Source of the DNA: Parvibaculum sp002684405
Lineage (GTDB): Bacteria; Pseudomonadota; Alphaproteobacteria; Parvibaculales; Parvibaculaceae
Assembly: GCA_965140395.1 (NCBI GenBank)
Contig: OZ223207.1
Span: 1,116,001-1,180,000, forward strand
Reading direction: 5' to 3'
Length of the DNA: 64,000 bases
The notes under the pieces are model-generated. The model saw only the letters and a program-made list of their open reading frames with translations, was not told the origin of the DNA and searched no databases. Position 1 is the first letter of the stretch; each line of letters opens with the position of its first letter. Below, one piece after another: positions 27,782-35,993 of the stretch. The position numbers were made by a program, and so were the translations under genes.

Positions 27782-28951
27782 ATGATCGCAAACAGGCGGA
27801 GCAAGGGGATCCTGCATTATGCAGCGATGGCCGCTGTTGCCGCCTTGCTGATCTCCGCCGTTCCGGCCCGTGCCGATGCGATCGATGATCTGCATGGCGG
27901 TGCGCAGGCCATCGAACAGGGTCAATACGCTCAGGCCATTTCCCTTTTCGACAAGGTGATCTCGAGCGGCGCGCTCAACGAGCACGGGCTGGCGCTTGCG
28001 CATCATCATCGGGGCATCGCCGAGCAGAAGCTGGGGCAGACGGCCGCTGCCATCGGCGATTACAGCAAAGCCATTTCAGGCAATGCCCTGCCGGAGGCCG
28101 TGCTGGCGCGGGCGCACTACAATCGCGGCATTGCCTATTCGCAACAGGGCGAGGACGCCAAGGCCGAGGCCGATTATCGCGCAACCGTAAAGCTGGTGCC
28201 GAGCTATGGTGCGGCCTATCACAATCTGGCCAATATCGAGCGTCGGCGGGGAAACCAGAAAGCCGCCATTGCGGACTACTCCAAGGCGCTGGAATACATG
28301 TCGGGCGATGCCCGCAAATATGCCTTTCATGGCCGAGGGCTCTCCTATGAGGCGGAGGGCGACAAGACCAAGGCAAAGGCCGATTACGAAGCGGCGCTTA
28401 GGATCGACGGCAATTTTGCGCCTGCCAAAACTGAACTTGCCGCGCTGGACCGGCCGCAACCGAAGCCTCTTATCGGCTCAGACACCGCGATGAACGGCAA
28501 GGAAGGCAAGGCCAAGGTCATTCGCGTGGCATCGGCATCGGGTTGGGAAACGACAGCCGTCAGATATGCCAATCCCGCCGGGAACAAGCCGAAAGCCGGG
28601 CCTGTGCCTACCGGCAATGCAGCGGTGCAGTCGCCCGAGAGGCAGGCAAATATCGGCGATGCCGCAAGCAGGCCGGCGCCCGAAGCAAGCACTGCACCGG
28701 CGCCCGGCCCGTATCAGGTCCAGCTCGGGGCTTACCGCGACGAAGAGACGGCGAAGGTCGCCTGGCGCAATCTGGTCACCCGCAGCCAGGGTAGACTTTC
28801 CGGCATAGAACATCGGGTAGTTCGGGCCGACCTCGGCGAGCGGGGAATTTTCTATCGCCTGAGAGCGGGCGGTTATGCGGAAGAATCCGTGGCGCACAGG
28901 CTCTGCGCCCGGCTTTCGACGGTCGGTATCGAGTGTGTCGTTCCTCGCTAA
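27782..28951 (+). CDS. exported TPR and SPOR domain protein
   Basis: This 389-residue protein begins with a Sec signal peptide (MIANRRSKGILHYAAMAAVAALLISAV... PARA). Residues 40-220 contain about four or five tetratricopeptide repeats (for example ARAHYNRGIAYSQQGEDAKA and AAYHNLANIERRRGNQKA). A Pro/Ala/Gly-rich linker follows. The C-terminal 80 residues look like a SPOR domain (PYQVQLGAYRDEETAKVAW ... RLRAGGYAEESVAHRLCARL). The architecture suggests a periplasmic or envelope protein that binds septal peptidoglycan and partners through the TPRs. The gene is monocistronic; the next gene begins about 120 bases downstream after an inverted repeat. Confidence 0.78.
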   Translation: MIANRRSKGILHYAAMAAVAALLISAVPARADAIDDLHGGAQAIEQGQYAQAISLFDKVISSGALNEHGLALAHHHRGIAEQKLGQTAAAIGDYSKAISGNALPEAVLARAHYNRGIAYSQQGEDAKAEADYRATVKLVPSYGAAYHNLANIERRRGNQKAAIADYSKALEYMSGDARKYAFHGRGLSYEAEGDKTKAKADYEAALRIDGNFAPAKTELAALDRPQPKPLIGSDTAMNGKEGKAKVIRVASASGWETTAVRYANPAGNKPKAGPVPTGNAAVQSPERQANIGDAASRPAPEASTAPAPGPYQVQLGAYRDEETAKVAWRNLVTRSQGRLSGIEHRVVRADLGERGIFYRLRAGGYAEESVAHRLCARLSTVGIECVVPR

Positions 28952-28967
28952 GGCGGCCTGACGTAAC

Positions 28968-28989
28968 GGCACTCAAGCGTTTGAGTGCC
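28968..28989. promoter_or_regulatory. perfect 9-bp inverted repeat, operator or terminator candidate
   Basis: GGCACTCAA at 28968-28976 and TTGAGTGCC at 28981-28989 are perfect inverted repeats around GCGT. No T-run follows, which disfavours a simple terminator. It lies 84 bases upstream of the HMGCS-like gene, where an operator for a dimeric repressor would fit. Confidence 0.45.
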
Positions 28990-29072
28990 AGGTACGGTAA
29001 GCAGTTGTGTGGGCCGCTCTATCGCTCCTAAACTCTTCCCAAAACAAGCACAAACATCTGATGGGAGGGCCT

Positions 29073-30572
29073 ATGGCCGAACAAACGGTAGGTTTGACGG
29101 GCTTTGGCGGATATATCCCCCGCCTTCGTCTGCAGCGAAAGGCCATCGCCCAGGCCAATGCCTGGGTTGCGCCGAATTTCCTGGGCAAGGCCAAGGGCGA
29201 ACGCTCCATGGCCAATTGGGACGAGGATTCCGTGACGATGGCCGTAGAGGCCGCACGCGACCTGCTCGGCCCCGATGACGATCGCAGCCATGTGGATGCT
29301 GTCTATTTCGGCTCGACCACTATGCCCTTTGCAGATCGTCTCAACAGCGGCATCATTTCAGCGGCGCTGACACTGGAAGATCATGTGCGGGCGATCGACG
29401 TGTCGTCCACGCAGCGCGCGGGCACGAGCGCGCTCATGCAGGCGCTCACCGCCGCGAAATCTGGAGAAACCAGGAACGGGCTGGTTCTCGCTTCCGATCA
29501 TCGCAAGACAAAAGCCGTGACCGCGCAGGAGCTCGATTTCGGCGATGGCGCCGCTGCGCTTTCCGTCGGCACGGACAATGTCATCGCCAAATATCTGGGC
29601 GGGGCCAGCCTGACGGTCGATTTCGTGGATCACTTCCGCGGCGATACCGAAGAGTTCGACTACAATTGGGAAGAGCGCTGGGTCCGCGACGAGGGCTTTT
29701 CCAAGATCGTGCCGCGCGCCGTGAAGTCGGCATTGGACGATGCAGGCCTCAAGGCTGAGGACATCGCGCATTTCGTCCTTCCGTCCGTATTCGGAATGAA
29801 GTTCATTGCCGGCCTCGCCAAGAAATGTGGCCTCAACCCCGAGGTCGCGCGCGATACGCTGGCGGCGAATTGCGGCGAGACCGGTACGGCGCACGCGCTG
29901 GTCATGCTCATCAATACGCTGCAGACCGAGGCCAAGCCCGGCGACAAGGTGCTGGTGGCGCAATTCGGCGGCGGTTGCGATGCGCTCATCTTCGAAGTGA
30001 CGGACAAGCTTTCCACCATGTCGGGCAAGCGCGGCATTGCCGGTTCGCTCGCCGAGCGTGTCGAAGAGAACAACTACATGAAGTTCCTGACCTTCAACGG
30101 CCTCGTTGAATGGGAAAAGGGCATGCGGGCCGAGCAGGACAAGAAGACCGCACTCACCACGCTTTACCGTAACGAAGATATGCTCATGGGGCTCGTCGGG
30201 GGGCGGTGCACGGAAACGGGCGTCATCCAGTTCCCGCGTTCGCGCATCTCGGTGAATCCGAACAAGCATACGGTAGATACGCAGGAGCCGTACAAGTTCG
30301 CCGAAAAGAAAGCGAAAATCCTCAGCTGGTCGGCCGACTATCTCTCCTTCTCCATGAACCCGCCCAACCATTACGGCATGGTGGTGTTCGACGAGGGCGG
30401 CCGCATCATGATGGATTTCACCGATGTAGAAACTGGCAATGTGGAATCGGGCATGGAGGTACGCCTCGTCTTCCGTGTGAAGGAAGTGGACGAGAAGCGC
30501 GGTTTCAAACGGTATTTCTGGAAAGCCGTTCCTATACCGGCCAGCGTCGCGGGTGCACAGGCCGCCGAGTAA
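29073..30572 (+). CDS. HMG-CoA synthase-like protein fused to a DUF35 OB-fold domain
   Basis: The ATG at 29073 follows GGGAGGG and yields 499 residues. Residues 1-320 have the thiolase fold of the HMG-CoA synthase/KAS III group (GLTGFGGYIPRLRLQRKAI, STTMPFADRLNSGI, ELDFGDGAAALSVG, NCGETGTAHAL). The residue that aligns with the nucleophilic Cys is Gln114 (DVSSTQRAGTSAL), so classical condensation chemistry is unlikely. Residues 335-499 match a DUF35 acyl-CoA-binding module; its rubredoxin-like zinc ribbon keeps only Cys379 of the four expected Cys. Family relatives in other proteobacteria also pair with a thiolase. The partner thiolase starts 48 bases downstream. A scaffold or non-condensing acyl-CoA role is an inference. 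Confidence 0.82.
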   Translation: MAEQTVGLTGFGGYIPRLRLQRKAIAQANAWVAPNFLGKAKGERSMANWDEDSVTMAVEAARDLLGPDDDRSHVDAVYFGSTTMPFADRLNSGIISAALTLEDHVRAIDVSSTQRAGTSALMQALTAAKSGETRNGLVLASDHRKTKAVTAQELDFGDGAAALSVGTDNVIAKYLGGASLTVDFVDHFRGDTEEFDYNWEERWVRDEGFSKIVPRAVKSALDDAGLKAEDIAHFVLPSVFGMKFIAGLAKKCGLNPEVARDTLAANCGETGTAHALVMLINTLQTEAKPGDKVLVAQFGGGCDALIFEVTDKLSTMSGKRGIAGSLAERVEENNYMKFLTFNGLVEWEKGMRAEQDKKTALTTLYRNEDMLMGLVGGRCTETGVIQFPRSRISVNPNKHTVDTQEPYKFAEKKAKILSWSADYLSFSMNPPNHYGMVVFDEGGRIMMDFTDVETGNVESGMEVRLVFRVKEVDEKRGFKRYFWKAVPIPASVAGAQAAE

Positions 30573-30620
30573 TCGAACCCCGAATAATCCAAACACGAAA
30601 TTCCCGAACGGGAGGAAAAC

Positions 30621-31823
30621 ATGGCTACAGGTATCAAGGACAAGGTTGCGATCGTCGGCATGGGCTGCTCGAAATTCGGCGAGCGCTGGGACAGCGGTCC
30701 CGAAGAGCTGATGGTCGAGGCCTATCTCGAAGCAATGCAGGATGCCGGGATCGAGCCGACGCAGATCGACGCGGCCTGGTTCTCGACGCATATCGACGAT
30801 ATTGGCACTGGCAAGGGCGGCACGCCGCTTTCGCTGGCGCTGCGCCTGCCGAATATTGCGGTGACGCGCGTTGAAAACTTCTGCGCGTCCGGTTCCGAAG
30901 CTCTGCGCGGCGCGGTCTATGCGGTCGCCTCGGGCGCCTGCGACATTGCGCTGGCGGTCGGTGTCGAGAAGCTGAAGGACACTGGCTATGGCGGTCTGCC
31001 GGTCGGCAATATGGGCACGCTCAACCCGCAATGGTCGCCGAGCGGTTCCGCTCCCGGCAATTTCGCGCAGCTTGCCTCGGCTTATCGCGCCAAGCATGGC
31101 GTTGCCAAAGAAGACCTGAAGCGCGCCATCGCCCATGTGTCGGTAAAGAGCCACGCCAATGGCGCCAAGAACCCGAAGGCTCATCTGCGCAATGAAGTCA
31201 GCGAAGAGCAGGTGATGAACGCGCCGATGATCGCCGAGCCGCTCGGGCTCTTCGACTGCTGTGGTGTGTCGGACGGCGCGGCGGCGGCCATCGTCACCAC
31301 GCCCGAGATCGCCAAGGCGATGGGCCGGAAGGACATTGTGACGGTGAAGGCGATGCAGCTTTCTGTCTCGAACGGTCTTGAATCCCAGCACAATAGCTGG
31401 GACGGAAGTTACTTCCATACCGCGCGTATCGCCGCCAAGAAGGCCTACAAGGAAGGCGGCATCGACAATCCGCGCGAACAGGTCAGCATGATGGAAGTGC
31501 ATGACTGCTTCTCCATCACCGAACTCGTGACCATGGAAGACCTGTTCATTTCGCCGGAAGGCGGCGCCGTGAAGGATGTGATGGACGGCTTTTACGACAG
31601 CGACGGCAAGGTGCCGTGCCAGATCGATGGCGGCTTGAAGTGCTTCGGCCACCCGATCGGCGCCTCCGGGCTGCGCATGGCCTATGAGATGTATCTGCAG
31701 CTTCAGGGCCGGGCAGGGGAACGCCAGCTTCCCAATCCGAAGATCGGCCTTACGCACAATCTCGGCGGTGCACCGTCGCAGAATGTGTGCTCGGTGACGA
31801 TCATCGGTGCCGAAGGGGCATAA
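30621..31823 (+). CDS. thiolase family acetyl-CoA acetyltransferase (SCP-x type)
   Basis: This 400-residue protein has the nucleophilic Cys88 in NFCASGSEALRG, the HDC motif at 294-296 (MEVHDCFSITE) and His344 in GGLKCFGHPIGASG. That is the catalytic set of SCP-x/SCP2-type thiolases, which act on CoA thioesters of branched or steroid-like acids or on acetoacetyl-CoA. The end, HNLGGAPSQNVCSVTII, is typical. GGGAGGAAA precedes the ATG. It is co-directional with the HMGCS-like/DUF35 gene and is followed by a strong terminator. Archaea use thiolase, HMGCS and DUF35 as a complex, so the pair may work together. The substrate is unknown. Confidence 0.9.
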   Translation: MATGIKDKVAIVGMGCSKFGERWDSGPEELMVEAYLEAMQDAGIEPTQIDAAWFSTHIDDIGTGKGGTPLSLALRLPNIAVTRVENFCASGSEALRGAVYAVASGACDIALAVGVEKLKDTGYGGLPVGNMGTLNPQWSPSGSAPGNFAQLASAYRAKHGVAKEDLKRAIAHVSVKSHANGAKNPKAHLRNEVSEEQVMNAPMIAEPLGLFDCCGVSDGAAAAIVTTPEIAKAMGRKDIVTVKAMQLSVSNGLESQHNSWDGSYFHTARIAAKKAYKEGGIDNPREQVSMMEVHDCFSITELVTMEDLFISPEGGAVKDVMDGFYDSDGKVPCQIDGGLKCFGHPIGASGLRMAYEMYLQLQGRAGERQLPNPKIGLTHNLGGAPSQNVCSVTIIGAEGA

Positions 31824-31845
31824 ACCGCCCTGATATCAAAGTTGA

Positions 31846-31874
31846 AAAGGCCGGTCTCGACCGGCCTTTTTTCT
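31846..31874 (+). terminator. rho-independent terminator after thiolase
   Basis: GGCCGGT at 31850-31856 pairs with ACCGGCC at 31861-31867 around a 4-base loop. An AAAA run precedes and TTTTTTC follows, so the stem can extend by A-U pairs. It is well placed, 23 bases after the thiolase stop, and may also serve the convergent PAS gene. Confidence 0.88.
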
Positions 31875-31886
31875 TGTCCCTAGGAC

Positions 31887-32381
31887 TCAGACCTTGGCCT
31901 TCTCGGCGGCGATGACGCAGAAGATCTGGTCGGCCTCGGATCCATTGGTCATTACAGGGAAGACACCACGATAGGCGGTGATGAACTCGCGGTCGGGAAT
32001 GGGAAGTGGTGTCTGCGAAAAGATCGGTTGGCGGCAGTTGAGCGCGTGGAAGAATTCCTGTCGCCGGATCTTCATGGCTTCCGGGTCGATGTTTTCTCCC
32101 AGCAGCCGGTTCGTGTAGTCGACGCCGAACAATTCAGTGCAGCCCGTCCCTGCAAGCCGGTAACGGAACTGCCAATCGGGTGCCTCGCCACACCGTTCGA
32201 GAATCAGCAGCCAGGGAATGGCGGAAAGCATCTCCGACGGCTTGAGGTCAGACCGCCGGGGCAGGGAGCTACCGACATGCCGCTTGGCGTTCCAGTAACG
32301 GGCGAAAACCGCGACCGGATGCCGGTCGGGCAGCTGCTCCTGCGAGACTTCAACATATTTTCCGCACGAAGCTTGGTACAC
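31887..32381 (-). CDS. PAS-domain protein (PAS_5 type)
   Basis: This protein has up to 164 residues if the GTG at 32381 is the start; the true start could be a few codons inward. The sequence has a single small PAS-like fold typical of an alphaproteobacterial stand-alone family: ARYWNAKR, LPRRSDLKPSEMLSAIPWLLILE, FRYRLAGTGCTELFGVDYTNRLLGE and YRGVFPVMTNG. No kinase, GGDEF or other output domain is attached, so it may act as a sensor subunit or be structural. It converges with the thiolase gene. Its ligand and partner are unknown. Confidence 0.72.
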   Translation of the reverse strand: MYQASCGKYVEVSQEQLPDRHPVAVFARYWNAKRHVGSSLPRRSDLKPSEMLSAIPWLLILERCGEAPDWQFRYRLAGTGCTELFGVDYTNRLLGENIDPEAMKIRRQEFFHALNCRQPIFSQTPLPIPDREFITAYRGVFPVMTNGSEADQIFCVIAAEKAKV

Positions 32382-32471
32382 CGTTACTCACCACTTCGGA
32401 TTGAAACGGTGAGTTTCCCTTCAAGTCGTGAAAAAACGGTTGTTTCTGCTCGATAAATTGAGCGGAAGTAC

Positions 32472-32858
32472 TTATTTCCTACCGCTTTCTTCTTCAAGCG
32501 CTCTCCGGTAGCCGGAGTACTTCGGCTGATCGATAGCGAGCTTTGCGAGCGTCGTGGCCCAGAGGTGGTCCTTCAGCCCTTCCGTGTCGAGCGTCAGCTC
32601 TCCGGCATAGATGCGGGTGCAAAGCTCCCTGTTCAAATCGTCCAGAGAACCGTCTGCACCCAGCAATGCTTTCAAGCGCTCATGCTCCTCGGTATTTGCC
32701 TCCGGCGCGATCTCCAATTCGCGCTTCACGATGTCCAGCGCATTGGCCGCCACGCGGGCATGGAAGGCCGCGTGGCCTTTGAGCTGGGGCATGGCATGGG
32801 TGCGGATGAAGTCGGCTACCGCTCCGACGAGTTCGGCCGATGTGGGTTGGTCCTGCAT
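32472..32858 (-). CDS. DUF6285-type protein
   Basis: This 128-residue protein starts at an ATG preceded by GGAGAG. It is all-helical and soluble, with PTSAELVGAVADFIRTHAMPQL and RELCTRIYAGELTLDTEGLKDHLWATTLAKL. I recognise the pattern of the family usually encoded next to ACAD10/11-like phosphotransferases, as is the case here: the phosphotransferase gene ends 12 bases upstream. The biochemical role is unknown. It is likely an accessory subunit of the phosphotransferase or an acyl-CoA dehydrogenase system. Confidence 0.72.
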   Translation of the reverse strand: MQDQPTSAELVGAVADFIRTHAMPQLKGHAAFHARVAANALDIVKRELEIAPEANTEEHERLKALLGADGSLDDLNRELCTRIYAGELTLDTEGLKDHLWATTLAKLAIDQPKYSGYRRALEEESGRK

Positions 32859-32870
32859 GGCGTTCTCTCC

Positions 32871-33878
32871 TCAGCTTCTCGGCGCCAGCAGGCGCAGCAG
32901 GTCTATCTCTGTTTCGGACGAGCGGCGGCCAATCGTGGCGCGTTCCACGGACGGGTCGAGGCCGCTCTTGAAGGCCGCCACCATGCCGGTGCACATGATG
33001 CCCCATTTAAGCGTGCCTAGGACCTCCCAGAACTTAACCCGTTCCGGGTCCACCGGCTGGCCGCTCACGGCCTCGTAGCCGGCGAACATGTCCTCGCGCA
33101 CTCCGAAGCCTCCCACGGGCTGGTCGATATTGCCGAACCGCCAGGAATTCACGCAGATCCAGCCCAGATCCTCCATCGGGTCTCCGACATGGGCGAGTTC
33201 CCAGTCGAGCACGCCGCAAACCCCGTCCGGCCCGATCATCAGATTGCCATTCCGGAAGTCCCCATGGACGAGCGTCAGCCCGGTATCCCCGGCGGGCAGA
33301 TTGTCCTCGAGCCAGCGGAAGGCCAGCTCGAAAACGGGATGGGGATGGCCATGCTCACGCAGGGCGGCGTGGTACTGCCTGATTTCCTCCTTGGCGTCCG
33401 CCGTGCGCAGGGCAGGTAGCCGCTCTTTATCGATGCGATGCAACCGCGCGAGGATTTCGCCGCATTGGCGGGCAAGTTTGGGCCGCGCCTCGGCATATTC
33501 CTCGTCCCGAAGAATCTTGCGGGCGATGGTCTCGCCGGTCAGCCGGTTCATGATGAAGCCTTGTCCCACGCCATCTTCCTGCGTGAGGACATGACGCACT
33601 TTCGGGACGGGGATACCTGCTTCTTCCGCCAGTTCGATCAGCACGGCTTCCGTTTCGAGTGCTACGGCCGTCGTCTTTTCGGCCCGCGTTCCGCCCGGTG
33701 CACGGCGCAGGATCAGGGGAACAGGCGCGCCCTTCGAGGTGGTGGCGTCGAAGGCCCAGGTCTCCTGGCTCGCGCCGCCCGAGAGGCGCTGGAGACCGTC
33801 AATGCCCGTGGCGTCTTCGATATGGTGTCGGACCGCTTCGGAGAGCGAAGCGGCGAAGTCATTATCCATTCCGCTCAT
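32871..33878 (-). CDS. phosphotransferase family protein (ACAD10/11 kinase-domain like)
   Basis: This 335-residue kinase-fold protein belongs to the aminoglycoside phosphotransferase superfamily. The catalytic loop HGDFRNGNLMIG (catalytic Asp and metal-binding Asn) and the metal-binding Asp in GVLDWELAHVGDPMEDLGW are intact. The nearest known relatives are the kinase-like domains of ACAD10/ACAD11, which phosphorylate 4-hydroxyacyl-CoA to allow its breakdown; that function is only inferred here. It sits between the DUF7064/7065-like gene (1 base apart) and the DUF6285 gene, so the three form one operon. Confidence 0.87.
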   Translation of the reverse strand: MSGMDNDFAASLSEAVRHHIEDATGIDGLQRLSGGASQETWAFDATTSKGAPVPLILRRAPGGTRAEKTTAVALETEAVLIELAEEAGIPVPKVRHVLTQEDGVGQGFIMNRLTGETIARKILRDEEYAEARPKLARQCGEILARLHRIDKERLPALRTADAKEEIRQYHAALREHGHPHPVFELAFRWLEDNLPAGDTGLTLVHGDFRNGNLMIGPDGVCGVLDWELAHVGDPMEDLGWICVNSWRFGNIDQPVGGFGVREDMFAGYEAVSGQPVDPERVKFWEVLGTLKWGIMCTGMVAAFKSGLDPSVERATIGRRSSETEIDLLRLLAPRS

Positions 33879-33879
33879 C

Positions 33880-34911
33880 TCAAGCCACGCTCACAGGTTT
33901 GCCGTCGACGATCTGGTCGAGATATTCCGACATGCCCAAGCCGGTTATCCCGTTGCATTGGTACTCTGTCATGCCTTCGGTGATGCGGGTATTGAGATCG
34001 GTTCCATCGGGCGCCTTGCGCCTGTTGCGCAGTGGGATGAGGGAAATCACGTCGCCCTCCACATCGTATTTTGCGCCGGACTCCGTTTCGACGTGAGCCT
34101 TCAGCGATGTCTGATACCAGTCGTCGTCCCATTCGCTATCGATGCTGCATTTCCGGATGAGGTCGTATTTGCCGTCCTTGAGCACCATTCCGCCCTGGCG
34201 TTGCTGACCTTCCTCATTCGTGACGATGGAGATCATCATCGCGAAGTCGGGGCCGAAATTCATCGGCAACCAGCGATACCAGTGAATGGCCTGCCAATGA
34301 CGCGGGCCCCAGCTCTTGTCGCGAAGCCCAAAGCCGGAAATCTCGAAGCTCTCGTCGCCCAGCGTGAATTTTCCCTCAGCCGCCATATGCTGCTCGTAGT
34401 GAGCCTTGGCGAAGGATTTCTCCGGGTCGAGGTCGAGGGGCGACCCGTCTTCCTTCACCACCTCGCCACCAAACATGGGCGAGACGCCCTTGAAATCGAG
34501 GGAAACGGTGCAGGGCACGGTGGGGTTTTCGGTGAAGGCCTTTTTGGGGTCGGCCATCTCGTCGGGACGGTCCAGCAGAAGCGCCTTGCCGGTGTAGTTC
34601 AGCTTCAGATGCTTGAACGGCTCAACCACATCGATGCGCAGCCCACCGGCGTTCATCTCGTCATTCGAAGTGATTTCGGGTTTCTTGTACATGAAGGCAA
34701 CCCGTCCGCCCGGCAGATAGAGACATATGGTCATCTCGGCGTAGCGTTCATTCGGGCGGTTGCCGAGCCTGAACCAGCCGCCGATCCGGCGCTCCGGATC
34801 GAACACATTGAAATACATACTTTCGTTGTAATTTGAGGCGGAATCCGGCGCGTGCGGATATTCATCCTCCGGCGCGAGGCGGGTCTTCGTGCCCTTTATC
34901 GCGTTGCTCAT
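33880..34911 (-). CDS. lipocalin-like DUF7064/DUF7065-type protein
   Basis: This 343-residue soluble protein has two beta-rich halves with Trp-rich motifs (ISGFGLRDKSWGPRHWQ, HWYRWLPMNFG and MYFNVFDPERRIGGWFRLG). The pattern resembles the AttH/CrtC-like (hydroxyneurosporene-synthase) fold, in which paired lipocalin-like domains handle isoprenoid or hydrophobic substrates. I assign the DUF7064/7065 group from general recollection only. No signal peptide is seen. The stop is 1 base from the phosphotransferase ATG, so it is the first gene of a three-gene operon that probably acts on a hydrophobic acyl or terpene-like compound. Confidence 0.62.
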   Translation of the reverse strand: MSNAIKGTKTRLAPEDEYPHAPDSASNYNESMYFNVFDPERRIGGWFRLGNRPNERYAEMTICLYLPGGRVAFMYKKPEITSNDEMNAGGLRIDVVEPFKHLKLNYTGKALLLDRPDEMADPKKAFTENPTVPCTVSLDFKGVSPMFGGEVVKEDGSPLDLDPEKSFAKAHYEQHMAAEGKFTLGDESFEISGFGLRDKSWGPRHWQAIHWYRWLPMNFGPDFAMMISIVTNEEGQQRQGGMVLKDGKYDLIRKCSIDSEWDDDWYQTSLKAHVETESGAKYDVEGDVISLIPLRNRRKAPDGTDLNTRITEGMTEYQCNGITGLGMSEYLDQIVDGKPVSVA

Positions 34912-35067
34912 CGGGTCCTCCCAGGGGCCTTGCGGTGCCGTTGTTTGAATTTTGCTGGGCCTATCTTGGAACGCATAATTCTGACAGGAAAGGGCTGCTT
35001 GGTTACAATCGAGGAACCCCAGCGAGACGCGGCGTTAAGAGCCGCAAATGAAAGTGCGGCCACCGAA

Positions 35068-35805
35068 ATGACTGCGAAAAAGACCGACAACGACACCTCG
35101 AATCCGGAAGAATCCGAGCACGGTCCGGGCGAACCACTGATCCTGCCGCCCAAGAAGCACGGCATTCCCACCCGGATCAGAAACTACTTCCTGACCGGTA
35201 TCGTTGTTGCCGCGCCGATTGGCCTGACGATCTACATTACGACATGGTTCATCGACCTGGTGGACAACTGGTTCACGCCGCTCATTCCGGCCCCCTACAG
35301 GCCCGACAATTTCCTTCCCGTTGAAATCCCGGGCCTCGGCCTGATTATCGCATTCGTGTTGCTCACGCTGCTGGGCGCCATTACGGCGAATTTCATCGGG
35401 CGGACGATACTGAACGCGGGCGAACGGCTCGTATCGCGAATGCCCGTGGTGCGAAGCATCTATGGCGCTCTCAAGCAGATTTTCGAGACCGTCATTTCGC
35501 AGAGCAATCAATCCTTCCGGGAGGTCGGCCTGATCGAGTACCCCCGGAAAGGCATCTATTCGATCTGTTTCATCACGACACGGACGAAAAACGAGATCGC
35601 GACCCGGACAGGCCATGAGCTGGTGAGCGTCTTTGTACCGACTACGCCAAATCCGACTTCCGGGTTCCTTCTTTTCGTGCCCGTTGACGACATTACCATT
35701 CTCGATATGTCGATAGAGGAGGGCGCGAAAATGATCATTTCCGCCGGTCTGGTCGAACCGCCGCATGGTGTCGCCGAGGATTCGAATACTCCCTTGCCGG
35801 AATGA
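35068..35805 (+). CDS. DUF502 family inner-membrane protein
   Basis: The ATG at 35068 (MTAKKTDNDTS) gives 245 residues; a TTG at 34999 is possible, because the frame is open back into the divergent gene. After a polar N-terminus, two membrane helices appear (YFLTGIVVAAPIGLTIYITTWFI and GLGLIIAFVLLTLLGAITANF). These are followed by the conserved DUF502 region (VRSIYGALKQIFETVISQSNQSFREVGLIEYPRKG and FVPTTPNPTSGFLLFVPVDDI). The family is widespread and has no established function. The gene is divergent from the DUF7064/7065 operon and has no obvious partner downstream. Confidence 0.82.
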   Translation: MTAKKTDNDTSNPEESEHGPGEPLILPPKKHGIPTRIRNYFLTGIVVAAPIGLTIYITTWFIDLVDNWFTPLIPAPYRPDNFLPVEIPGLGLIIAFVLLTLLGAITANFIGRTILNAGERLVSRMPVVRSIYGALKQIFETVISQSNQSFREVGLIEYPRKGIYSICFITTRTKNEIATRTGHELVSVFVPTTPNPTSGFLLFVPVDDITILDMSIEEGAKMIISAGLVEPPHGVAEDSNTPLPE

Positions 35806-35993
35806 TCCGTCGCGCCTGCGGACCTGACGCTACGTAAGGGTGTCGTAGCGGCGCACATGGAAAACAAAAATTCCAGCTGCTTTACGCCACGTCATCCGCG
35901 ACACCTTGGCACTTTCTTCCCTAGGTTCGGGTAAGCCAAACTTGGCGGACATAAAAGCGCATGGCAGTGCGCATAAACAGTCGGGAGAACAGG

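Noticed and set aside
29358..31757. A 799-codon minus-strand frame opposite the HMGCS-like and thiolase genes
   Set aside because: It spans two convincing plus-strand genes and the gap between them; no domain features appear in its translation.
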